Shown: positions 53,224 through 62,294 of the stretch, piece after piece
Position numbering within the stretch: position 1 is the stretch's first letter
Layout: every line of letters starts with the position of its first letter
From: Ilyomonas sp963847085
Lineage (GTDB): Bacteria; Bacteroidota; Bacteroidia; Chitinophagales; Chitinophagaceae
Direction: 5' to 3'
DNA length: 64,000 bases
Assembly (NCBI GenBank): GCA_963847085.1
Contig: CAWJYO010000012.1
Span: forward strand, 1 to 64,000
The notes under the pieces: model-generated
Databases searched by the model: none
The model's input: only the letters and a program-made list of their open reading frames with translations
What the model was told of the DNA's origin: nothing
Translations under genes and position numbers: made by a program

Positions 53224-54423
53224 TTATTTACTCAATCTTATCAGCAATACATCGTGCGGCGGCACAGTGGCAGTAAGGGCTTTAGCCGTTGTGCCCATCC
53301 CTTTTTTCGTCCACAGGTCTTTTATTTTATACACTGCATTGCTCATTTTATTGTTCGATACAGTGTCTTCTATCGTTTCTTTTTTCCAGTCAAAATTCAC
53401 TGGCTGCGGTGTTCTGCCTCTATTCAAAAAACAAATGGCCCAGTCGCCGCTGCCCAATGGTTTTGCCCAGGTTTCTAAATCGCCATTTTTTGCATAGCGA
53501 AAGCCCTGGATGCCCATTGTATCCTGGTCAATGGCAATCGCATCTTTATTGGTTAAGATGGATTTTGTTTGTGCTGTCATTTTGGTAATGTCGTTGCCAG
53601 CCATCAGCGGCGCTGCCAACATACACCACATGCTGAAATGTGTGCGGTCTTCACTTTCTGTCATTCCATTTCCTACTTCCAGCATGTCGGGATCGTTCCA
53701 ATGATTTTTGCCCGCATATTTATTTAAAGGAGCTTCCAGATCAACTATGTGCATCACGCTGTTGGGTGTCCATCCATTCTTTTCTTTTGCCGAATCAAAC
53801 ACAGGTCCTATATCGCCGGTGGCGCGCCACAATTGGCCAACCGGCGCAGCCCATTCCCAAGGCTTGTTGCTGCCCCATTCGCACAAGCTAAACACAATGG
53901 GACGACCCGATTTTTTCAATGCCTTACTCATGGTGGTGTAAGCTTCTTTTGCGTTCTCTCCTTCTGCATAACACCAATCGAATTTTAAGTAGTCAATGTC
54001 CAGCGAAGCATAAAAACGTGCGTCTTGGTATTCGTATCCACGTGTGCCCGGATAGCCAGCACAGGTTTTGGTTCCGGCACAGTTGTACAAGCCAAATTTC
54101 AATCCTTTGGAATGCACATAATCTGCTACGGCTTTCATGCCATGCGGAAACTTTTTTGGGTCAGGAATCAGGTTGCCTGTTACGCTATCGCGTTCCATAG
54201 CCATCCAGCCATCATCCAGCACTAAGTAAGTGTAACCGGCGTCTTTCATACCGCTTTCTACCATTACATCGGCGGTATGTTTTATCAAATCTTCTGTAAT
54301 GTGGGTTTGAAAAGTATTCCAGCTATTCCATCCCATGGGTGGCGTTGGAGCCAGATTCTCCCATTTTTGAGCAAACGTATTGGCAACAAAAAAAAGGGCA
54401 AAAACAAACGTCCATGTTTTCAT
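53224..54423 (-). CDS. GH27 alpha-galactosidase
   Basis: 399 residues. Signal peptide MKTWTFVFALFFVANTFAQ, which contains a TTTGTTTTTGC motif (54398-54408 on the plus strand). (beta/alpha)8 barrel: TPPMGWNSWNTF, VLDDGWM, KFGLYNCAGTKTC, nucleophile in YLKFDWCYAEG, and acid/base in RATGDIGPV. C-terminal beta domain (residues ~310-399). Releases terminal alpha-galactose from oligosaccharides in the envelope. Confidence 0.93.
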   Translation of the reverse strand: MKTWTFVFALFFVANTFAQKWENLAPTPPMGWNSWNTFQTHITEDLIKHTADVMVESGMKDAGYTYLVLDDGWMAMERDSVTGNLIPDPKKFPHGMKAVADYVHSKGLKFGLYNCAGTKTCAGYPGTRGYEYQDARFYASLDIDYLKFDWCYAEGENAKEAYTTMSKALKKSGRPIVFSLCEWGSNKPWEWAAPVGQLWRATGDIGPVFDSAKEKNGWTPNSVMHIVDLEAPLNKYAGKNHWNDPDMLEVGNGMTESEDRTHFSMWCMLAAPLMAGNDITKMTAQTKSILTNKDAIAIDQDTMGIQGFRYAKNGDLETWAKPLGSGDWAICFLNRGRTPQPVNFDWKKETIEDTVSNNKMSNAVYKIKDLWTKKGMGTTAKALTATVPPHDVLLIRLSK

Positions 54424-54570
54424 AAGTTAGGCAATTGTGGTTAGTAGTTAAAGATGATTGTGTAAAGAAACAAATTGATTTGAAGTTTATCAAACAAAAC
54501 CTTTGAATGAATCAAATATCATCACCAGAGATTTAATAAACGCGCTGCGATTCTAAAAAAATATCGGCAA

Positions 54571-54612
54571 AAACAAAAGAGCCGGATAGTAAAACATCCG
54601 GCTCTTTTGTTT
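54571..54612. terminator. Terminator between GH27 promoter region and katG
   Basis: Perfect 17-base arms AAACAAAAGAGCCGGAT / ATCCGGCTCTTTTGTTT with an eight-base loop, just after the katG stop. The left arm is part of a GCAAAAACAAA motif (54567-54577). Confidence 0.85.
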
Positions 54613-54629
54613 CAGTAAACATAATTCTG

Positions 54630-56903
54630 CTAAGCCAAATCAAACCTGTCTAAGTTCATCACTTTATTCCATGCAGCCACAAAGTCTTTTACAAACTTTT
54701 CCTGTCCATCTGAACTTGCATATACTTCTGCAACGGCTCTCAATTCAGAGTTAGAACCAAACACAAGGTCAGCACGCGTAGCCGTCCATTTTGGTTGACC
54801 CGTAGCACGGTCGCTGCCCAAGTACAATTCCTTATCATCGCTCATTGCTTTCCATGCAGTGTTCATGTCGAGCAGATTCACAAAGAAATCGTTGGTCAGC
54901 TCGCCGGGGCGTTGCGTGAATACACCGTGCTTCGAGCCATCATAATTGGCATTTAGCACACGCATACCACCCACCAACACAGTCAGCTCCGGTGCTGTTA
55001 GTGTAAGTAGTTGTGCCTTGTCTATCAGCAGTTCTTCAGTTGATACCTGCGATTTGTTTTTACGATAATTTCTAAAGCCATCGGCAACCGGTTCCAGGTA
55101 TTGGACCGATTCTATATCCGTTTGCTCCTGCGAAGCATCCATGCGGCCCGGTGTAAACGGAATAGTAATATCATGACCTGCATCTTTTGCCGCTTTTTCA
55201 ACGGCAGCACAACCAGCTAATACAATCAAATCTGCCAATGAAACTTTCTTTCCACCTGTTTGCGCTGCGTTGAAGTCTTTCTGAAGCCCTTCCAAAACAT
55301 TCAAAACTTTTGCCAATTGCACCGGGTTGTTCGCTTTCCAGTCTTTTTGCGGAGCCAAACGAATACGGGCGCCATTGGCACCACCACGTTTGTCAGAGCC
55401 GCGGAAGGTAGAAGCGGATGCCCAGGCTGTCGTTACAAATTCAGCGATGCTCAAGCCCGATCCTAATATTTTACCTTTTAAAGTGGCTATGTCATTCTCA
55501 TCTATCAAAGCATGATCAACTGCCGGAATGATGTCCTGCCAAAGCAGTTCTTCCTGTGGAACCTCAGGGCCTAAGTAACGGGAACGCGGACCCATATCGC
55601 GATGCGTCAATTTAAACCACGCACGGGCAAAAGCATCAGCAAACTCATCCGGGTTTCCGAGAAAACGCCTTGATATTTTTTCATATTCGGGATCAACACG
55701 CAAGGATATATCGGTGGTGAGCATGGTAGGCTTGTGGTGCTTGGTTGCATCATAAGCATCTGGTATAATATCGGGAGCATCTTTAGCTATCCATTGGTTA
55801 GCGCCGCCCGGGCTTTTGGTCAGTTCCCATTCAAAACCAAAGAGGTTCTCAAAATAGTTATTGCTCCATTGTGTTGGCGTTTTTGTCCATGTTACTTCTA
55901 AGCCACTTGTAATGGTGTCAGCGCCTTTACCAGTGCCATAGCCATTGTTCCAGCCAAAGCCTTGTTGTTCAATTTCTGCAGCTTCGGGTTCCTTACCTAC
56001 AAAGTTAGAAGGTGCTGCGCCGTGGGTTTTACCAAAGCTATGACCACCTGCAATCAGCGCCACCGTTTCTTCATCGTTCATTGCCATACGGCCAAAGGTT
56101 ACGCGGATGTCTTTTGCCGCAGCAAGCGGATCCGGGTTGCCATCCGGTCCCTCAGGATTTACATAAATCAAACCCATGTGCGCAGCCGCAAGTGGTTGTT
56201 CCAAATCACGGGAGTGAATCTTGCGACCCGGATCTTCGTCAGACACCAACACGCCGTGCGCAGCTACACCTTCTGACCCTTTTGAATAACGCTCATCATT
56301 ACCCAGCCACGTGGTTTCTGCACCCCAATACACATCTTCCTGCGGCTCCCATAAATCCACACGACCACCGGCAAAACCAAAAGTTTTAAAACCCATGGAT
56401 TCCAACGCTACATTGCCGGCAAGAATGATAAGGTCAGCCCATGATATTTTCTTACCCCATTTCTGTTTGATAGGCCAAAGCAAGCGGCGGGCTTTATCAA
56501 GACTTACGTTATCAGGCCAGCTATTGAGTGGCGCAAAACGTTGCATGCCGGCGCTACCGCCACCCCGACCATCAGTTACGCGATACGTGCCGGCACTATG
56601 CCATGCCATGCGAATAAACAAACCTCCATAATGTCCAAAGTCGGCAGGCCACCAGTCCTGTGAATCGGTCATAAGTTCATGCAGATCTTTCTTCAGGGCT
56701 TCCAGGTCAAGACTTTTAAAGGCTTCCGCATAATTAAAATCTTTGTCCATCGGGTTTGACAAAGAAGAATGCTGGCGCAGAATGTTCAGCTTTAATTGAT
56801 TGGGCCACCAATCACGGTTGCGTGTGCCGCCACCACCTACATTTTGATGCATTGTGCCATTATGAAACGGGCACTTACTTACATCGTTAGAGTCTTTTTC
56901 CAT
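54630..56903 (-). CDS. katG: Catalase-peroxidase
   Basis: 757 residues from the ATG at 56903 (MEKDSNDVSKCPFHNG); the ORF extends to 56984 without support. Distal Arg-Trp-His in FIRMAWHSAGTYR, crosslink Tyr in IYVNPEGPDG and Met in FGRMAMND, proximal His in LIAGGHSFGKTHGA, and the second, heme-free domain from about residue 430. Detoxifies H2O2. A candidate -7 box lies at 57095-57102. Confidence 0.96.
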   Translation of the reverse strand: MEKDSNDVSKCPFHNGTMHQNVGGGGTRNRDWWPNQLKLNILRQHSSLSNPMDKDFNYAEAFKSLDLEALKKDLHELMTDSQDWWPADFGHYGGLFIRMAWHSAGTYRVTDGRGGGSAGMQRFAPLNSWPDNVSLDKARRLLWPIKQKWGKKISWADLIILAGNVALESMGFKTFGFAGGRVDLWEPQEDVYWGAETTWLGNDERYSKGSEGVAAHGVLVSDEDPGRKIHSRDLEQPLAAAHMGLIYVNPEGPDGNPDPLAAAKDIRVTFGRMAMNDEETVALIAGGHSFGKTHGAAPSNFVGKEPEAAEIEQQGFGWNNGYGTGKGADTITSGLEVTWTKTPTQWSNNYFENLFGFEWELTKSPGGANQWIAKDAPDIIPDAYDATKHHKPTMLTTDISLRVDPEYEKISRRFLGNPDEFADAFARAWFKLTHRDMGPRSRYLGPEVPQEELLWQDIIPAVDHALIDENDIATLKGKILGSGLSIAEFVTTAWASASTFRGSDKRGGANGARIRLAPQKDWKANNPVQLAKVLNVLEGLQKDFNAAQTGGKKVSLADLIVLAGCAAVEKAAKDAGHDITIPFTPGRMDASQEQTDIESVQYLEPVADGFRNYRKNKSQVSTEELLIDKAQLLTLTAPELTVLVGGMRVLNANYDGSKHGVFTQRPGELTNDFFVNLLDMNTAWKAMSDDKELYLGSDRATGQPKWTATRADLVFGSNSELRAVAEVYASSDGQEKFVKDFVAAWNKVMNLDRFDLA

Positions 56904-57094
56904 TGTATCAATTTTATTTTTAATTGAAATTTTTATGTGTGTTTGAAAGCTTACCTGATGAAGTAAGAAAACAATAAAATTCAAAAGTAAAAAGGAAACT
57001 TTTGAATGGAAGCGAATGTGTTTCTTATTTCAATTTTTTATTGTTTTCTTTTGATTGATTCCTAACAGACGTTATGTTTTTATGTTTGCGTTTG

Positions 57095-57126
57095 CAAACT
57101 TATGGAATCATACAAATTATTGCAAT
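57095..57126 (-). promoter_or_regulatory. Candidate katG promoter with palindrome
   Basis: On the minus strand ATTG (57126-57123), 20-base gap, TAAGTTTG (57102-57095). It overlaps GTTTGCAAAC (57090-57099), a perfect palindrome that could be an operator. Leader to the ATG is about 190 bases. The remainder of the 414-base gap shows no gene. Confidence 0.4.
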
Positions 57127-57238
57127 CAATTCATTTTCCTGATCGAATAAATGTACTTGTTTAGTGGATTTTTCTTTTGGCGAATGATATAACTGAGATT
57201 TTTTGGGTATAGAATAGTGTGGCAATACAGCCTATAAG

Positions 57239-57271
57239 TTTGTATTTGCGCAAAAGAGTTATGTATATTTG
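57239..57271 (+). promoter_or_regulatory. Candidate promoter of the HEPN-like gene
   Basis: TTTG at 57239-57242, 21-base spacer, TATATTTG at 57264-57271 (matches TAnnTTTG). Start codon at 57318. Confidence 0.5.
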
Positions 57272-57317
57272 AGATTTAGCTGCAATTAATTGAAACTACT
57301 AATTCATTTTTGCAACA

Positions 57318-58141
57318 ATGAGTGTAAAAGAGTTCGACAAAGTATTTGGACTTTCATCTTCCATTGAAGAAGAGAAAACAAAATTTATTAACAGAATTGA
57401 AAACAAAATCTTCGATTGGTTTATATCCAATTACGAGTTTGGACAATATCAAGAACTTTTCGAGCAAGTATGTTATCACTTAGGTTTGGATTCGCAAGAA
57501 TTTATTAGTCAATATGGTTTTAATCGTACTTCTATACCAAACTTTAAAACACTTTTAAAAAAGGATTTTATTCAAACGTTAAGGATAACTGTTGCAGTTT
57601 ACAAGGAAACTTCAGACAGACCAGATGTGCAAGAATTTATTTCTGCAATCATTGTTGATTCTCTTGAGAAAGCAAATTTAAATCTTGGAATAAAGTGGGT
57701 TGACGGTGTTTTTTATCCAACTGGTGATAAGTTTTGGACAAGGAACTTATTGACACTGCCATTACTCTTTTGGATGATTATTCAAATGAAAAGATTGATT
57801 TAAAAAACGCACTTGATAATTATAATTCAAAAAGTTTATATGGCGTTGTAGAGAACTGCTATATAGCTGTTGAAGGAATATCAAGACAAATTTTAGGAAA
57901 TAAAAAAACACTTGACAATAACAGGGAGGACTTGCTTAGATTACTTCAGTTTTCAAAATACTGGGACAAAATATTTTTAAATTATTTAAGCTATGCTCAT
58001 GAATTCAGGCGACACGCTGGAGAACGGCGACATGAATTAAAATTTGAAGAAGTAGAAGGTTTTCTGTATTTGACCTGCCTAATAGTTCGTTCAACAATTA
58101 AAGCGTACAATGACAAAAATAAACCAGCACTTGACATTTGA
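57318..58141 (+). CDS. HEPN-like protein of unknown function (AbiJ-type?; frameshifted)
   Basis: One protein of about 275 residues once a T is added to the T4 run at 57732-57735: it then reads GDKFLDKELIDTAITLLDDY. The N-terminal part is helical and unfamiliar. The C-terminal part (YGVVENCYIAVEGISRQILG, YLSYAHEFRRHAGERRHELKFEEVEGFLYLTCLIV) resembles the HEPN domains of abortive-infection proteins, with an RxxxxxxH in FRRHAGERRHE. AT-rich relative to neighbours. An RNase-type defence role is an inference. Confidence 0.45.
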
Positions 58142-58282
58142 CTACAGGTAACATGGGGTTTTATGCTATGCTGACGAATCTCATTCAGCATTTGTAATTC
58201 TATTTATCTTTAGTTCTGTTATTGTGCTGGACGAATTTCAAATACCAGTTCTTCTCCAAGCCCGGAACGTTATACTTCCACT

Positions 58283-59209
58283 TTACACAATCCCCAGTTT
58301 ATCCAGCACCACCTTCGCCATTTTATAAAACGCTTCATGGCTGTAGCCGGCAATGTGCGGCGTTACCAACACATTGGGTTGCGACGTTAACCATTGCAAT
58401 TGTTCTTTTTGGTTTTGAGTGAAAGTATCTAACTTTTCATTCTCCAAAACATCCAAAGCAGCAGCGGTTACTTTGCCGTTTTGCAACGCCCGAATAAGGG
58501 CAGCAACATCGGTTACTTTGCCGCGACAAGCCGTTAAAAAATAAGGCTTTTGTCCTAATGAATTGAAGAAAGCATCATCCGCATAATGAAAGGTTTCATC
58601 GGTTAAAGGAAGATGCAAACTTATTACATCAGCATACTTTGCCACTTGTTCCAAGCTCGCTTCGCGTATATAATTATGGGCAAAACCAAACCTGTATTTA
58701 TCATGCGCGAGCACCGTTACGTTAAACGGTTGCAGCAGCTTTGCAAAGGCTTCGCCGGTATTGCCAAAGCCAATGATACCAACCGTTTTACCTGTTAGCT
58801 CTGTTCCTCTGTTAGCATCGCGAATCCATTTGCCCCCCCGCACTTCCAGGTAACTGCTTGTTATTTTATTCATTAGATTCAATAAAAAACCAAGATTGTG
58901 TTCAGCCACTGCATTGCGGTTGCCTTCGGGGCTGCTCACACATTGGATACCTTTGCTTTCGGCATACGGCACATCTATCAATTCCATGCCGCTGCCCAAT
59001 CGTCCAATCCATTTCAAATGTGTTGTCGCATCCAAAATGGGCTTGTCAATCTTCAATCTGGTGGTTACAATTAAACCCTCAACCAAAGTTATTTTTTGCT
59101 TTAATTCTTCATACGTGATGGTTGGTTCATACACTACTTTGTAATTGTTTTTTTGCAACGTTTCTATCAGATACGGATGTACTTTTGCGGTTATCAAAAC
59201 GGTTTTCAT
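58283..59209 (-). CDS. D-2-hydroxyacid dehydrogenase (SerA-like)
   Basis: 308 residues from MKTVLITAKVHPYL (ATG at 59209; longer ORF to 59308 unsupported). NAD-binding VGIIGFGNTGEAFAKLL; catalytic Arg in ACRGKVTD, Glu in DVLENEKL and His in TPHIAGYS. Family includes phosphoglycerate dehydrogenase and hydroxypyruvate reductase; substrate not determined. Divergent from gatC. Confidence 0.87.
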   Translation of the reverse strand: MKTVLITAKVHPYLIETLQKNNYKVVYEPTITYEELKQKITLVEGLIVTTRLKIDKPILDATTHLKWIGRLGSGMELIDVPYAESKGIQCVSSPEGNRNAVAEHNLGFLLNLMNKITSSYLEVRGGKWIRDANRGTELTGKTVGIIGFGNTGEAFAKLLQPFNVTVLAHDKYRFGFAHNYIREASLEQVAKYADVISLHLPLTDETFHYADDAFFNSLGQKPYFLTACRGKVTDVAALIRALQNGKVTAAALDVLENEKLDTFTQNQKEQLQWLTSQPNVLVTPHIAGYSHEAFYKMAKVVLDKLGIV

Positions 59210-59322
59210 GCTGCTTGTTTGCAACGCAAATATGAGTGTATTCTTACTACCATATCTTCTGTTCATTTTACCATTGATATAAATTTTAGTGTTCTCTTTT
59301 GAATTCATTTATTTTTGTTTGT

Positions 59323-59613
59323 ATGGAAGTAACCGATGCGTTAATTGATAAGCTCGCCAACCTTGCACGGCTTCAATTTAGGAGTGAAGAAAAAGAAGGT
59401 TTGAAGAGGGATTTGGGGCAAATGATTTCGTTTATTGATAAATTGAACGAATTGGATACCGAAGGCGTAAAACCCTTGCTGCATATAAGCCCGCGTGTAA
59501 ATGTGCTGCGCGAAGATGAAGTAGAAGGTTCGGTTTCGCGTGAAGAAGCATTACTAAATGCGCCCGAAAAAAACGGCGAGTTTTTCCTGGTTCCTAAAGT
59601 CATTAAAAAATAA
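59323..59613 (+). CDS. gatC: Asp-tRNA(Asn)/Glu-tRNA(Gln) amidotransferase subunit C
   Basis: 96 residues from MEVTDALIDKLANLARLQF. Helical region and the loop TEGVKPLLHISPRVNVLREDEV are the GatC pattern; ends APEKNGEFFLVPKVIKK. Small stabilising subunit for GatA. A TATTTTTG box lies at 59310-59317, almost at the start, so translation may begin on a very short leader. Confidence 0.93.
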   Translation: MEVTDALIDKLANLARLQFRSEEKEGLKRDLGQMISFIDKLNELDTEGVKPLLHISPRVNVLREDEVEGSVSREEALLNAPEKNGEFFLVPKVIKK

Positions 59614-59624
59614 GTGTAGTTGTT

Positions 59625-60341
59625 ATGCAGACTATTATTCATCTCGACCATATTCAAAAAAGCTACTTCATGGGCTCACAGGCAATTCCTGTGTTGAAAG
59701 GTATTTCGCTGGATATTTTTAGGAACGAATACGTGGCTTTGATGGGACCTTCGGGCAGTGGGAAAAGCACCTTGATGAACATTCTGGGTTGCCTTGATAC
59801 GCCCACCGGAGGAAGCTATGTGTTGAATGGAAAAGATGTGAGCAAGATGACTGATGATGAGCTTGCCGATGTGCGTAATGTGGAGATTGGTTTTGTGTTT
59901 CAGCAATTTAATTTGTTGCCACGTCTTACCGCCGTTGAGAATGTTGCCCTGCCATTGGTATATGCAGGTGTGAATAAAAAAGAACGTACCGAGCGGGCTA
60001 TAGAAGCATTGCGGAAAGTTGGTCTGGCAGATAGAGGTCATCATAAAAGCAATGAAATGAGCGGCGGACAAATTCAGCGCGTTGCCATTGCGCGGGCCAT
60101 TGTAAACAATCCTTCTTTGTTATTGGCTGATGAACCCACGGGTAACCTGGATAGTAAAACATCGGTAGAAGTAATGGAAATTTTTGGTGCCATACAAGCC
60201 GCGGGTAATACAGTGGTGTTGGTTACGCATGAAGAGGACATTGCTAAATATGCAAAGCGTGTGATTCGTTTGCGTGATGGTCATATTGAAACGGATACGA
60301 CGAATAAGGTGGAAAGTTATGAGCCATCTGTTGTGGGTTAA
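59625..60341 (+). CDS. ABC transporter ATP-binding protein (LolD/MacB type)
   Basis: 238 residues. Walker A GPSGSGKST, Q-loop VFQQFNLLP, signature MSGGQIQRVAIARAI, Walker B LLADEPTGNLDS, H-loop LVTHE. The class exports lipoproteins or peptides with separate permeases; no permease gene adjoins (11 bases after gatC, then a repeat). Cytoplasmic face of the inner membrane. Confidence 0.93.
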   Translation: MQTIIHLDHIQKSYFMGSQAIPVLKGISLDIFRNEYVALMGPSGSGKSTLMNILGCLDTPTGGSYVLNGKDVSKMTDDELADVRNVEIGFVFQQFNLLPRLTAVENVALPLVYAGVNKKERTERAIEALRKVGLADRGHHKSNEMSGGQIQRVAIARAIVNNPSLLLADEPTGNLDSKTSVEVMEIFGAIQAAGNTVVLVTHEEDIAKYAKRVIRLRDGHIETDTTNKVESYEPSVVG

Positions 60342-60348
60342 TTGTGGC

Positions 60349-60496
60349 CGTAATTGCGAGGAACGAAGCAATCTATGGACGGTAATACATCGTGTTTGTG
60401 AGTAGTGAGTGCTGAGTAAATATTTGAATAATTCGTTTACTGCTTATAAAAAGGATTCACTGCATAACACAGATTGCTTCGTTCCTCGCAAAGACG
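60349..60496. repeat. MITE-like inverted-repeat element, copy 2
   Basis: Left arm 60349-60377, right arm 60468-60496, 29 bases with three mismatches; core GCGAGGAACGAAGCAATCT. Homologous to the element at 23717 and likewise placed a few bases after a stop codon (60341). Confidence 0.8.
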
Positions 60497-60537
60497 AACT
60501 TCACCTTTTGTTTTTACATCATTTTTAATCTTCTTTC

Positions 60538-61095
60538 TTGTCGCAAAAAATCTATACAAAAACCGGTGATGAAGGCTTTACTTCATTGATTGGCGGAAGC
60601 AAAGTTTACAAATCCAATCTTCGCATTGACAGCTATGGAAATGTAGATGAACTCAATTCCTACATCGGTTTGCTGGGCGATTACATCACCGATAAAGACA
60701 TTAAAACCATTCTTCAAAATATTCAAAACAATCTTTTTATCATCGGCTCTTCACTTGCACAGGATGATGAAAAAAGGGGCAAAACCAAACTTCCGCAATT
60801 AAAGGAAGAAGATGTGTTGCTACTCGAAAACGAAATAGATAAAATGAATGAAGAATTGCCTGAACTCAAGCATTTTATTTTGCCCGGCGGTCATATTCTG
60901 GTATCATGCATTCACGTTGCGCGAAGCATTTGCCGTCGTGCCGAAAGAAGCTGCGTTGCATTAAAAGAACATGATTTATTTATTGAACCCATCATCTTAC
61001 AATATCTCAATCGGTTAAGCGATTACCTGTTTGTTTTGGCAAGATTTGTTGCTAAGGAATTGGATGTGAAAGAAGTGATTTGGAAAGGAGAATAG
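60538..61095 (+). CDS. Cob(I)alamin adenosyltransferase (PduO type)
   Basis: 185 residues. KIYTKTGDEGFTSLIGGSKVYKSNLRI and YGNVDELNSYIG form the N-terminal ATP site; CRRAERSCVAL and LNRLSDYLFVLARF are the C-terminal signature. Converts cob(I)alamin to adenosylcobalamin. No ATG is available: an in-frame stop lies at 60526-60528, so the TTG at 60538 is the start. Confidence 0.92.
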   Translation: MSQKIYTKTGDEGFTSLIGGSKVYKSNLRIDSYGNVDELNSYIGLLGDYITDKDIKTILQNIQNNLFIIGSSLAQDDEKRGKTKLPQLKEEDVLLLENEIDKMNEELPELKHFILPGGHILVSCIHVARSICRRAERSCVALKEHDLFIEPIILQYLNRLSDYLFVLARFVAKELDVKEVIWKGE

Positions 61096-61159
61096 AATGC
61101 GAAGTCCGCGTTCTCCTTTTTCTATAAAACAAAAAGTCCCGATGCAATCGGGACTTTTT
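61087..61159. terminator. Two tandem terminators between convergent genes
   Basis: First hairpin GGAGAA ... TTCTCC then TTTTT (61087-61121), overlapping the end of the adenosyltransferase gene. Second AAAAAGTCCCGAT / ATCGGGACTTTTT (61131-61159), perfect, three-base loop, serving both directions before rplL. Confidence 0.85.
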
Positions 61160-61179
61160 TTAACATGCGTTTATTGAAA

Positions 61180-61560
61180 TTATTTTACTTCAACGTCAGC
61201 GCCTGCTTCTTTTAATTTTGCAGCCAAGTCATCAGCTTCAGCTTTGGCAACACCTTCTTTGATAGGTTTTGGAGCGCCGTCAACCAATTCTTTCGCTTCC
61301 TTCAAACCTAAGCCAGTCAAGTCTTTTACAATCTTAACAACTTGCAGTTTGTTAGCACCACCGCTTTTCAAAATCACATCAAAAGCTGTTTTTTCTTCAG
61401 CAGCAGGAGCCGCAGCGCCACCGCCACCAGCAGGAGCCGCAGCTACTGCAGCAGCAGCCGGTTCGATGCCGTACTCGTCTTTCAAAATCTTTGCTAATTC
61501 GTTAACCTCTTTTACAGTCAGGTTAACCAGTTGATCTGCGAATGCTTTTAAATCTGCCAT
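61180..61560 (-). CDS. rplL: Ribosomal protein L7/L12
   Basis: 126 residues. The N-terminal dimerisation helix (LKAFADQLVNLTVKEVNELA) is followed by a Gly/Ala hinge (AAAAVAAAPAGGGGAAAPA). The C-terminal factor-binding domain (EKTAFDVILKSGGANKLQVV ... GLGLKEAKELVDGAPKPIKEGV) follows. L12 stalk of the 50S subunit. Last gene of the rplKAJL run; the 152-base rplJ-rplL gap holds no gene. Confidence 0.97.
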   Translation of the reverse strand: MADLKAFADQLVNLTVKEVNELAKILKDEYGIEPAAAAVAAAPAGGGGAAAPAAEEKTAFDVILKSGGANKLQVVKIVKDLTGLGLKEAKELVDGAPKPIKEGVAKAEADDLAAKLKEAGADVEVK

Positions 61561-61712
61561 TGTTTCAAATTTTTGCCGCCTTCATTGCCTGTGCTCCGGC
61601 GGAATGTTTAAAAAAATTTGTGTTTGTATTACCTCTCAGGCTTGAGGCAATTATTTTTATGTGATTGTGAGTAAATGCTTCTTCAATTCACCATTCACCA
61701 CTCACTTGCTCA

Positions 61713-62240
61713 CTATTGCGCTCTGTCTTCCAATGCTTTGATGATGCCAGCCAGTTTGCTGCCAGCGTTTAAGCCGCTGATCACATTCTTGGCAGGCGAT
61801 TGCAATAAGCCGATGATTTCACCAATCAAATCGTTCTTGCTCTTTAGCGTTCTCAACGTATCCAGCTGGTCGTTGCCAACAAATACAGCACTGTCAATAT
61901 AAGCCGCTTTCAATACGGGCTTTTCAGTGTTGGTGCTTTTGCGAAAATCAGAAATAATCATCGCCGGCTCTTTGCCATTTTCACTGAACATCAATGCGGT
62001 TACGCCATTCAGGCTGTCGTACACGCCGCTAAAGCGTTCGGCATCTATTTGTTCCAATGCTTTGCGAATGAGCGTATTTTTTGCAACGGTTACTTCTACA
62101 TTTTTATCGAAGCAAACACGGCGCAGCTTATTTACCTGTGCAACAGTTAAGGCTTCGGTATTGGTAACATAAAAGTTATTGTATTGATTGAACTTCTCTT
62201 TCAAAGTTTCAATCGCTTCGTTTTTTTGTTCTTTCGTCAT
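61713..62240 (-). CDS. rplJ: Ribosomal protein L10
   Basis: 175 residues. MTKEQKNEAIETLKEKF, FYVTNTEALTVAQVNKLR, and a C-terminal helical spine (NVISGLNAGSKLAGIIKAL) that carries the L12 dimers. Position between rplA and rplL is canonical. A TTTGTTTTTGC motif at 62247-62257 lies just upstream of the start. Confidence 0.95.
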   Translation of the reverse strand: MTKEQKNEAIETLKEKFNQYNNFYVTNTEALTVAQVNKLRRVCFDKNVEVTVAKNTLIRKALEQIDAERFSGVYDSLNGVTALMFSENGKEPAMIISDFRKSTNTEKPVLKAAYIDSAVFVGNDQLDTLRTLKSKNDLIGEIIGLLQSPAKNVISGLNAGSKLAGIIKALEDRAQ

Positions 62241-62294
62241 AACGATTTTGTTTTTGCTTCAAAAACAATAAATGCTTTAAAGCGCTTGATGAAT

